Origin: CAZQYC01 sp043746555
GTDB taxonomy: Bacteria > Pseudomonadota > Gammaproteobacteria > Steroidobacterales > Steroidobacteraceae
Reading direction: 5' to 3'
NCBI GenBank assembly: GCA_043746555.1
Contig: JAYTQU010000258.1
Coordinates: 1-7,449 of the forward strand
Length of the DNA stretch: 7,449 nucleotides
The position numbers were made by a program, and so were the translations under genes. This document shows positions 1 through 5,221 of this stretch, one piece after another; position 1 is the first letter of the stretch; the number at the start of each line of letters is the position of its first letter. Under the pieces are notes generated by a model that made no database searches, was not told the origin of the DNA, and saw only the letters and a program-made list of their open reading frames with translations.

Positions 1-62
1 TTGCGATGCTCTGGGGCAATGAGCTGATCCGCGCTTACCTTTCGGCTGCGCACCTCTCTTGA
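1..62 (+). CDS. pilD: 3' end of probable prepilin peptidase PilD (partial)
   Basis: Frame 3 is open from the window edge to a TGA at 60-62 and reads AMLWGNELIRAYLSAAHLS. A short stretch of small and hydrophobic residues followed by a polar tail fits the end of the last membrane helix of a type IV prepilin peptidase, the inner-membrane aspartic protease that cleaves and N-methylates prepilins. The stronger argument is position: pilD commonly sits directly upstream of coaE in pilus-bearing gammaproteobacteria. Only 19 residues are visible and no catalytic residue is among them, so the call rests on weak tail similarity plus synteny. A repeat arm begins straight after the stop codon. Confidence 0.7.
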   Translation, partial: AMLWGNELIRAYLSAAHLS

Positions 63-69
63 GCCTGTG

Positions 70-92
70 GGCTGTAGGCTGTAGGCTGTAGG
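70..92 (+). repeat. Tandem heptamer GGCTGTA x3
   Basis: Three exact head-to-tail copies of GGCTGTA occupy 70-76, 77-83 and 84-90, followed by GGT. A degenerate fourth unit (GCCTGTG) precedes them at 63-69. The same unit, exact or with one or two changes, builds the arms of the palindromes at 2041-2137, 4602-4657 and 5068-5199. Confidence 0.9.
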
Positions 93-104
93 TCGGAGAA
101 GCCC

Positions 105-113
105 AGGGAGGAG
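105..113 (+). promoter_or_regulatory. Strong Shine-Dalgarno of the S23-type pseudogene
   Basis: AGGGAGGAG lies five bases before the GTG at 119. It is the best ribosome binding site in the window and it fixes the start of the broken gene. The intact neighbours coaE, zapD, yacG and mutT show no comparable site. Confidence 0.75.
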
Positions 114-118
114 TACTC

Positions 119-476
119 GTGAGGGATCACAAAAAAACTGCAGGTGTTTGAGTTGGCCGATCAGCTAGTGCTCGTTGTGTACAGGGAGTCCGCGCAATTC
201 CCGTGAAACGAACTATATGGGCTGACTTCGCAGATAAGGCGCGCAGCAGTCTCCATTGCGGCAAACATCGTTGAAGGATGTGCCCGCACGACTCACGCGG
301 ACTATGTCCGGTTTCTTGAAATCGCTTATGGCTCTGCTCGCGAACTGCAATATGAAATCAGCCTATGGGAACGATTGGGGTATCTGCACAGAGATACACG
401 CAACCAGTTACAAGTCGATTGCACATCTACCGCGAAAGCGCTCAACGGTCTCCTTCGCGCTCTACGCAGATTGTAA
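119..476 (+). pseudogene. Broken four-helix-bundle protein (S23 / 23S rRNA intervening-sequence / bAvd family)
   Basis: From GTG 119 the gene reads MRDHKK, then a run of seven A (131-137) breaks the frame. Skipping one A restores LQVFELADQLVLVVYRES...FP up to a TGA at 204-206. After it the same frame continues as NELYGLTSQIRRAAVSIAAN, then IVEG, and on to TAA 474-476. The reconstructed protein has 118 positions, the usual length for this family, and holds its hallmark: 'F..AD.LV...Y', 'YGLTSQIRRAAVSI..NI.EG' and an amphipathic C-terminal half with 'FL.IA.GSA.ELQYE'. Family members are small RNA- or nucleic-acid-binding four-helix bundles, found in 23S rRNA intervening sequences of Leptospira and Coxiella and as Avd in diversity-generating retroelements. 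The TGA is one transition from CGA (Arg), a plausible residue there. Two independent lesions indicate decay; the A-run alone could be a sequencing error. Family assignment is firm, its role here unknown. Confidence 0.9.
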
Positions 477-490
477 CGACGCGTCTCTGG

Positions 491-516
491 CCACCGCCTA
501 CAGCCAGACCTACAGG
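491..516 (-). repeat. Inverted right arm of the S23-type unit
   Basis: Bases 496-505 (GCCTACAGCC) are the inverted form of the GGCTGTA arm at 70-92, and 509-516 (CCTACAGG) is a second inverted word. Bases 491-501 (CCACCGCCTAC) recur exactly at 2129-2139 in the right arm of the zapD-yacG palindrome. Confidence 0.75.
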
Positions 517-572
517 GATGTAGGAAATGCCGAGCTTCTCTGGAACGATGCTCGGCCACAATCCACAGCCTA
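516..572. repeat. Short palindromic element abutting coaE
   Basis: A perfect 7-bp stem GCCGAGC/GCTCGGC (529-535 with 550-556) encloses a 14-nt loop. Outside it, the right arm read on the - strand from 572 is TA, GGCTGTG, GATTGTG, GCCGAGC, in 7-nt phase. The left arm (516-529) reads GGATGTA, GGAAATG and pairs only loosely. At about 57 bp it matches the size of the palindrome at 4602-4657, with which it shares the exact outer word TAGGCTGTG. It ends five bases before the coaE ATG. There is no T tract, so I do not call it a terminator. Confidence 0.55.
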
Positions 573-576
573 GCGT

Positions 577-1185
577 ATGCGAAGAATCGCCCTCACTGGC
601 GGTATCGCTAGCGGCAAGACTGCGGTCGCCACCGCGTTTGCCGCGCTTGGCGTTCCGGTAATCGATACGGATCAAATCTCGCGCGATGTCCGCGCGCCCG
701 GTACTTCGGTGCTTGCGAAAATCGTCGCAGAATTCGGCGAGGAGATGCTTGATGCCACCGGACACTTGGATACTCGCCGCATGCGCGAACGCATCTTTGC
801 CGATCCTCTACAACGCGAGAAGCTGAATGCGATCACGCATCCTGCGATCCGCGATGAACTTGCTCGTCGAGCTACGGTGGCGGGAGGCGATTACCAAATA
901 CACGCCATTCCTTTGTTTGTCGAAAGCGGCGGCAAGGGAAACTATGATCGAGTGTTGGTGATCGATTGCCCCGAGGATTTGCAGCTTAAGCGACTCGTGC
1001 AGCGCGATGGAGTCGATACAAACCAGGCGCGACAGACGCTCGCCGCACAAGCCACTCGGCAGCAACGAGTGGCCATGGCCGATGATGTGATCGTCAACGA
1101 CGGTGGTCTCGACGCCCTCCACGAACAGGTTCGACGGCTTCACCGGAAATACCTGGAATTGGCGGCAAGACGACCAGAACAGTAA
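577..1185 (+). CDS. coaE: Dephospho-CoA kinase
   Basis: CoaE phosphorylates the 3'-OH of the ribose of dephospho-CoA with ATP, the last step of coenzyme A synthesis in the cytoplasm. The 202-residue length is typical. The P-loop is GGIASGKT at residues 8-15, followed by the 'VIDTDQISRDV' segment (family form IDAD..AR.V), the 'ITHPAIRDEL' motif, 'IPLFVESG' of the CoA-binding lid region, and 'RLVQRDG...A...L.AQATRQQRVAMADDVIVNDG', the usual C-terminal signature. The start at ATG 577 places the P-loop at the standard distance from the N-terminus. No Shine-Dalgarno is visible: the upstream bases belong to a palindromic repeat. It is followed by zapD after 9 bp, so the two are probably cotranscribed, originally with pilD. 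Confidence 0.98.
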   Translation: MRRIALTGGIASGKTAVATAFAALGVPVIDTDQISRDVRAPGTSVLAKIVAEFGEEMLDATGHLDTRRMRERIFADPLQREKLNAITHPAIRDELARRATVAGGDYQIHAIPLFVESGGKGNYDRVLVIDCPEDLQLKRLVQRDGVDTNQARQTLAAQATRQQRVAMADDVIVNDGGLDALHEQVRRLHRKYLELAARRPEQ

Positions 1186-1194
1186 AACGCCGCT

Positions 1195-2034
1195 ATGGTC
1201 ATCGCGCACGCTGTGCTTCAGAATAACGCGATGCAGACACCGGACGAATCCGCCGCCATCGACGAACAACCGCGGCTGATTGACTACGAGCAGCCGCTCA
1301 ATGAGCGCATGCGCACCTTTCTGCGCCTGGAATTTCTCTACCAGCAATGGGGTTTCCATCAGGAGCAAAGCGATCCGTGGTCGACGCGCGCGGCAGTTAG
1401 TTTGTTGCTCGAAATCCTGGCGATCACCGCGCGTGGCGATATTCGTTCCGAAGTGATGAAAGAACTCGAACGTCACATGGCGGTCATCCACGAATTTCAG
1501 TCGCGACCTGGCGCCGATACCGATCGCGTGCACTCCATCGTCACCAACTTAGCGAAACTGCGCAGCGATCTGAATACTGCCGGCATGACGCCTTTGCAAC
1601 GCTTGCGCGACTCGGACTTTTTAAACGCGATCAAACAACGCAGCGCGATTCCCGGCGGCACGTGCGAATTCGATTTGCCCGACTTCGCTCATTGGCTGAG
1701 CCTCCCGTTTGAAGTACGCGCGTCCGCGCTCGGCGAGTGGAGCGCGAATATTCGTCCGCTGTGTGATGCCGTGGTCGAATTGCTTTGGCTTACGCGACAG
1801 AATACTCACCCGCGTCGCGAAACTGCCACTGCCGGCGTGTTTCAGTTGGCGCTCGACAAACACGCGCATTGCCAATTACTTCGTATCACCTTGCCGTTCG
1901 GTGGCGAACTTTTTCCGGAGATTAGCGGTAGTCATCATCGCTGCACGATTCGATTTTTGAAATGGACGGACGTGTCGGTGCGCGCGGCGCAGACCGAAAT
2001 AGATGTGCCGTTTTTATTGACGACGTGTACGTGA
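1195..2034 (+). CDS. zapD: Cell division protein ZapD
   Basis: ZapD (YacF, DUF1342) binds the FtsZ C-terminal tail and bundles FtsZ filaments at midcell. The diagnostic N-terminal block is 'YEQPLNERMRTFLRLEFLYQQ' from about residue 30, followed by a helical domain ('SLLLEILAITARGDIRSEVMKELERH', 'MTPLQRLRDSDFLNAIKQRSAIPGG' region) and a C-terminal beta-rich domain with 'CDFDLP'-like 'CEFDLPDFAHWL' and 'RFLKW'. At 279 residues it is longer than E. coli ZapD (247). An in-frame ATG at 1231 would give 267 residues and a start closer to the conserved block; neither start has a recognisable ribosome binding site, so the start is unsettled. It follows coaE by 9 bp, the usual gammaproteobacterial order. 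Confidence 0.96.
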   Translation: MVIAHAVLQNNAMQTPDESAAIDEQPRLIDYEQPLNERMRTFLRLEFLYQQWGFHQEQSDPWSTRAAVSLLLEILAITARGDIRSEVMKELERHMAVIHEFQSRPGADTDRVHSIVTNLAKLRSDLNTAGMTPLQRLRDSDFLNAIKQRSAIPGGTCEFDLPDFAHWLSLPFEVRASALGEWSANIRPLCDAVVELLWLTRQNTHPRRETATAGVFQLALDKHAHCQLLRITLPFGGELFPEISGSHHRCTIRFLKWTDVSVRAAQTEIDVPFLLTTCT

Positions 2035-2040
2035 GAATAA

Positions 2041-2137
2041 AGGCGGTGGGCTCTTGGCTGTAGACTGTAGGTAAGATTGAGAGTTTGAAAGGCAGCGCGG
2101 CGATTTTTATCTACCTACAGCTCACAGCCCACCGCCT
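2041..2137. repeat. 97-bp palindromic element between zapD and yacG
   Basis: The outermost 12 bp (2041-2052 and 2126-2137, AGGCGGTGGGCT) and the inner 9 bp (2065-2073 and 2112-2120, CTGTAGGTA) are exact inverted repeats. The left arm splits into GGCGGTG, GGCTCTT, GGCTGTA, GACTGTA, GGTA. The right arm, read on the - strand, splits into GGCGGTG, GGCTGTG, AGCTGTA, GGTA. The arms therefore differ by one whole 7-nt unit. About 38 bases of unpaired sequence form the centre. The element fills most of the spacer and would form a long hairpin in the transcript. It has no T tract after the stem. Confidence 0.9.
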
Positions 2138-2149
2138 ACGGTCATTCCT

Positions 2150-2350
2150 ATGTCTTCCTGCCCCACCTGCAAACGCCCCGTTGAATGGAATGCATCGTCG
2201 CCGTGGCGTCCGTTTTGTAGTGAACGGTGTAAGTTGATCGATCTTGGCGCGTGGGCAAGCGAGCAGCATGCGATTCCGAGCGATGAACAGTTGCCAGACG
2301 ACGGCGATGGAAATGTAATTCGCGAGTCCAACGACGGAGAACCGCGATGA
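2150..2350 (+). CDS. yacG: DNA gyrase inhibitor / zinc-binding protein YacG
   Basis: YacG is a small zinc protein that binds GyrB and inhibits gyrase DNA binding in E. coli. The 66-residue product has the four zinc ligands at C4, C7, C23 and C27 in the pattern C-x2-C-x15-C-x3-C, with the family sequence 'CPTCKRPVEWN...WRPFCSERCKLIDLGAWA' and an acidic, probably disordered tail. The start ATG lies 12 bp after a palindromic element and has no Shine-Dalgarno in front, so its original leader may have been replaced. The TGA stop overlaps the start of the peptidase gene by four bases (ATGA). Confidence 0.96.
   Translation: MSSCPTCKRPVEWNASSPWRPFCSERCKLIDLGAWASEQHAIPSDEQLPDDGDGNVIRESNDGEPR
2336..2339 (+). 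promoter_or_regulatory. Ribosome binding site of the S9B peptidase gene
   Basis: GGAG lies seven bases before ATG 2347, inside the end of yacG. Together with the ATGA overlap this suggests translational coupling, and it supports the chosen start, which also yields a proper signal peptide. Confidence 0.65.
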
Positions 2351-4602
2351 ATTGCGCAAAAAGTCTGTCGGTTTTACTTGCGTGTTTCACAGCATTCGTC
2401 GCGCACGGCGAACCGTTAACAATCGAACGAATTTTTGCCGCACCGGATCTAGCCGGACCGCAATTAAAGAGCCCGAAGATTTCTCCGGACGGCAAGTACG
2501 TCACGTTTCTGCAGGGAAAGCCCGATAACAAAGATCGACTCGATCTCTGGGGATTCGATGTGCGCTCCGGTCGTGCAGCGTTGTTGGTGGATTCGCGCGC
2601 GTTACTGCAAGGCGCGGAAACGCTGTCCGTCGAAGAAGCCGCACGACGCGAACGACAGCGCACCGCGAGTCTGCGCGGCATTGTCGAATACGAATTCTCC
2701 GCCGATGGCCGCCGCCTGCTCGTACCACTCGGCGGCGATTTATATGTGTACGACTTGAAAGCGCGCGCAAAACAAGCGGTGCAGCGCCTAACGAACACGC
2801 TTGACTACGAAACCGATGCGCGCTTCTCACCGCACGGTCGCTATGTCAGCTTCATACGCGAACACAATCTTTGGATTATAGAACTGCGAACCGGCGTCGA
2901 ACGTCAACTCACTCACGACGGCGGCGGCTTGATTAACAACGGCGTCGCGGAGTTTATTGCGCAAGAAGAAATGGATCGCGACACCGGCTATTGGTGGTCG
3001 CCGGATGAGTCGCGCATTGCGTTCACGCGCACCGACGATACACCTGTGCAAGAAATCGAGCGCTCGGACATCTACGCCGATCGTACGGTGACCGTGCGCC
3101 AACGCTATCCCGCAGCGGGAACGGCTAACACATCGGTCGCGCTCAAGGTGTTCGACTTGGCGAGCAATGCGGAAACCGAAATCAATCTCGGTCGCGACAA
3201 CAATATTTATCTCGCGCGAGTCGATTGGTTTCCCGATAGTCAGTATCTCGCCGTGCAACGCGAGTCGCGCAATCAACAGCGGCTCGATCTGATCAAGTCC
3301 GATGTACACACGGGCGTCGGACGAACCTTGCTCGCCGAAACGAGCAATACGTGGATCAATCTGAGCAACAATCTCGCTTTCATTGCCGAGCGACGCGCGT
3401 TCGTGTGGGCGTCTGAGCGCACCGGCTTTCGTCATCTTTACTTATACAGCGACAATGGCGAACTGATCCGACCTTTAACCGCCGGACCATGGGTGGCTAG
3501 TGGCGCGGTTGACGCCGATAACATCGATGCTAAGCGCGGGTTGATTTTCTTTTCGGCCAATGAAGCCTCGCCGCTCGAACAACAATTGTATGCGACATCG
3601 CTCGATACCGTCGATCCGTCGCGCGTAAAACGTATCTCGCGCGAAGGCGGTTGGCACAGCGCGTTGCTGTTTCCAGGGCAACGCGCTTATCTCGACAATT
3701 GGACGTCACCCGAACAACCGCCGTGCGTCGCGATTCGCAATATCGACGGCTCGCTCAAGCAGTGGGTGTTGCGCAATGCGCTCGACTCAATGCATCCCTA
3801 TGCGTCGTACGTAAGCGATCATGTTGCCGAGGAATTCGGCTCGCTCAAAGCAGCCGATGGACAAGCGCTTTACTACCGATTAATCAAACCCGCGAAGCTT
3901 ATCGAAGGAAAGCGCTATCCCGTGATATTCGATCTCTACGGTGGGCCGGGCAATCAATATGTGCAACGCACTTGGATGGGCGGCTCACGATCACCGCAAG
4001 GATTTTTTCGTCAACTACTCGCGCAACATGGATTTATTGTCTTCTCCCTCGACAACCGCGGCAGCGCCTTGCGCGGCAGGGCATTTGAAGCGCCAATCTT
4101 TCGCCGCTTCGGCAAAGTCGAGATTGAAGATCAATTGCGCGGTGTCGAGTTTCTCAAGACTTTGCCGTTCGTCGATGGCAACCGCATCGGCGTGATGGGT
4201 TGGAGTTACGGCGGTTACATGACGTTGATGGCGTTGACTACCGCGCCGACTATTTTTAAAGTCGGCGTTGCCGGCGCGCCGGTCACAGACTGGCACTTGT
4301 ACGACACACACTACACCGAGCGCTATCTCGGCGATCCAAGTACGAACGCCGCCGGGTACGACACTAGTTCGATAACGCCTTACGCGAAAAACTTATCCGG
4401 TCGATTGCTGCTGGTGCATGGCATGGCCGACGACAATGTATTGTTCGCAAACAGCACGCAGCTGATGAAGCAATTGCAAGACGCCAACATTCAGTTCGAC
4501 TTGATGACCTATCCGGGCGGAAAACATGGGCTAATCCGCCAACCGGAAATGGGAAGACACTTCTACGAGACGGTGCTGCGATTCTTTAAAGAAAGACTAT
4601 AG
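2347..4602 (+). CDS. Dipeptidyl-peptidase IV-like serine peptidase, S9B subfamily, exported
   Basis: This 751-residue protein is a prolyl-oligopeptidase-family exopeptidase, expected to release Xaa-Pro (or Xaa-Ala) dipeptides from peptide N-termini outside the cytoplasm. A signal peptide (Lys5, hydrophobic 7-18, likely cleavage after AHG around residue 21) precedes a beta-propeller with 'SPDGKYV', 'SADGRR', 'SPHGRYV' and 'SPDESRIAF' blades. 'FIAQEEMDRDTGYWWSPD' holds E207-E208, the pair that in DPP-IV anchors the substrate amino group. The alpha/beta-hydrolase domain has 'DLYGGPG' with Y531 (oxyanion tyrosine), the nucleophile elbow GWSYGGYM with S620, D695 in 'HGMADDNV' and H727 in 'GGKHG'. 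The catalytic triad is complete. It is coupled to yacG, yet it is not part of the usual coaE-zapD-yacG-mutT-secA neighbourhood. The stop codon lies in the arm of the palindrome downstream. Other S9 specificities cannot be excluded. Confidence 0.95.
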   Translation: MNCAKSLSVLLACFTAFVAHGEPLTIERIFAAPDLAGPQLKSPKISPDGKYVTFLQGKPDNKDRLDLWGFDVRSGRAALLVDSRALLQGAETLSVEEAARRERQRTASLRGIVEYEFSADGRRLLVPLGGDLYVYDLKARAKQAVQRLTNTLDYETDARFSPHGRYVSFIREHNLWIIELRTGVERQLTHDGGGLINNGVAEFIAQEEMDRDTGYWWSPDESRIAFTRTDDTPVQEIERSDIYADRTVTVRQRYPAAGTANTSVALKVFDLASNAETEINLGRDNNIYLARVDWFPDSQYLAVQRESRNQQRLDLIKSDVHTGVGRTLLAETSNTWINLSNNLAFIAERRAFVWASERTGFRHLYLYSDNGELIRPLTAGPWVASGAVDADNIDAKRGLIFFSANEASPLEQQLYATSLDTVDPSRVKRISREGGWHSALLFPGQRAYLDNWTSPEQPPCVAIRNIDGSLKQWVLRNALDSMHPYASYVSDHVAEEFGSLKAADGQALYYRLIKPAKLIEGKRYPVIFDLYGGPGNQYVQRTWMGGSRSPQGFFRQLLAQHGFIVFSLDNRGSALRGRAFEAPIFRRFGKVEIEDQLRGVEFLKTLPFVDGNRIGVMGWSYGGYMTLMALTTAPTIFKVGVAGAPVTDWHLYDTHYTERYLGDPSTNAAGYDTSSITPYAKNLSGRLLLVHGMADDNVLFANSTQLMKQLQDANIQFDLMTYPGGKHGLIRQPEMGRHFYETVLRFFKERL

Positions 4603-4657
4603 GCTGTGCGCTGTAGCCGGAAAAGAGAAACGAAGCCTCTTCCTACAGTCTACAACC
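4600..4657. repeat. Palindromic element between convergent peptidase and mutT genes
   Basis: The left arm (4602-4615) reads GGCTGTG, CGCTGTA. The right arm read on the - strand from 4657 is GGTTGTA, GACTGTA, GGAAGAG. About 13 of 16 positions pair if G-U is allowed; an alternative inner pairing is GGAAAAGAG (4619-4627) with CTCTTCC (4637-4643). The peptidase TAG (4600-4602) and the mutT stop (4652-4650) both fall in the arms. It may act as a bidirectional transcription stop, but no T tract follows on either strand. Confidence 0.75.
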
Positions 4658-5093
4658 TTCTCGCGACAGCCTTCTTCAACGGCGCAATCATCGGCGCGTC
4701 CGCTTCCAGCAATCCGACCGACTCAAGATCGGCAAGCGCCACCCACTTGATCGATTGACCTTCCGCCGACGTCGGCGTTCCCTCGTAGCGAGTCACGCGC
4801 CACAGATCGAGCAGAATACTGCGATCGGAATAATGATGCGTGTACGCGACGATGGGTTCGGCGGCGAGCACTTTGATATTGAGCTCTTCGCGCAACTCGC
4901 GAACAAGTCCATCGAACGGCGTCTCATCGCGCGCAATTTTTCCGCCGGGAAATTCCCAACCGCCCGCCATGTGTTTACCGGCAGGACGTTGTGCGATCAA
5001 CACGCGATCCTTCGCGTCGATCAATGCGCCGGCGACAACGTGGATGACGGGAAGACGTGGGGCCGGGGGCTGGAGACTGGCGGTAGAAGGCAT
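4650..5093 (-). CDS. mutT: 8-oxo-dGTP diphosphatase MutT (Nudix hydrolase)
   Basis: MutT hydrolyses 8-oxo-dGTP to the monophosphate and so prevents A:T to C:G transversions. Counted from ATG 5093 (147 residues), 'HVVAGALIDAKDRVLIAQRP' starts the fold at residue 18, 'GGWEFPGGK' follows, and the Nudix box spans 51-73: G51, E57, R65, E66, E69, E70 are all present; the usual Gly near the end is Asn72. The C-terminal part ('HHYSDRSILLDLWRV', 'IKWVALADLESVGLL') is typical. The core from Ile17 is 131 residues, about the size of E. coli MutT (129). No fused thiamine-phosphate-synthase-like domain is present. The start is uncertain: ATG 5126 (158 aa) and TTG 5132 (160 aa) are in frame, none has a Shine-Dalgarno, and residues 2-10 are encoded by a palindrome arm. 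Position next to secA is the conserved arrangement. Confidence 0.94.
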   Translation of the reverse strand: MPSTASLQPPAPRLPVIHVVAGALIDAKDRVLIAQRPAGKHMAGGWEFPGGKIARDETPFDGLVRELREELNIKVLAAEPIVAYTHHYSDRSILLDLWRVTRYEGTPTSAEGQSIKWVALADLESVGLLEADAPMIAPLKKAVARRL

Positions 5094-5199
5094 GGAGGAT
5101 TGGTAAACACTGATGCCCTGACACATCGACAAAGGCTAGTAACAGTGACGAGCAATAGTCACGAGAAAACAATCCGTGCCCTTCCGCCAGCCTCCAGCC
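5068..5199. repeat. 132-bp palindromic element overlapping the mutT 5' end
   Basis: The left arm (5068-5088) reads GGCTGGA, GACTGGC, GGTAGAA. The right arm on the - strand from 5199 reads GGCTGGA, GGCTGGC, GGAAGGG. The arms match at 18 of 19 positions after allowing a 3-nt insertion (5084-5086). The unit GGCTGGA is one base from GGCTGTA. The roughly 90-base centre contains a small inverted repeat (GTGAC at 5145-5149 with GTCAC at 5158-5162) and the upstream mutT start candidates. It fills most of the mutT-secA spacer. Confidence 0.8.
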
Positions 5200-5221
5200 T
5201 TTCTTATTCCTGCCGTCTTTC

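Larger units (their letters stand above)
63..516 (+). mobile_element. Candidate element: decayed S23-type gene between inverted heptad-repeat arms
   Basis: The left arm (63-92) reads GCCTGTG, then GGCTGTA three times in tandem, then GGT. The right flank (491-516) carries the same words on the opposite strand: reverse-complemented it contains GGCTGTA followed by GGCGGTG, and an outer CCTGTAGG. Between them lies only the broken four-helix-bundle gene. The unit begins one base after the pilD stop. The ends are inferred from the repeats; I see no clear target-site duplication and no transposase. Calling it mobile is inference from the inverted ends and from related gene-less copies elsewhere in the window. 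Confidence 0.5.

Noticed and set aside
131..138. Programmed ribosomal frameshift at the A-run
   Set aside because: A -1 shift at an A6C-type slippery site leads to the wrong frame; a +1 shift is needed, and the downstream in-frame TGA would still end the product.
256..573. 105-codon open frame over the four-helix-bundle gene
   Set aside because: It is in a different frame from the reconstructed S23-type protein, has no family-like sequence and runs through the repeat arms up to coaE.
4602..4657. Intrinsic (rho-independent) terminator
   Set aside because: The hairpin is imperfect and no run of T follows the stem on either strand. I therefore report it as a repeat, with termination only as a possibility.
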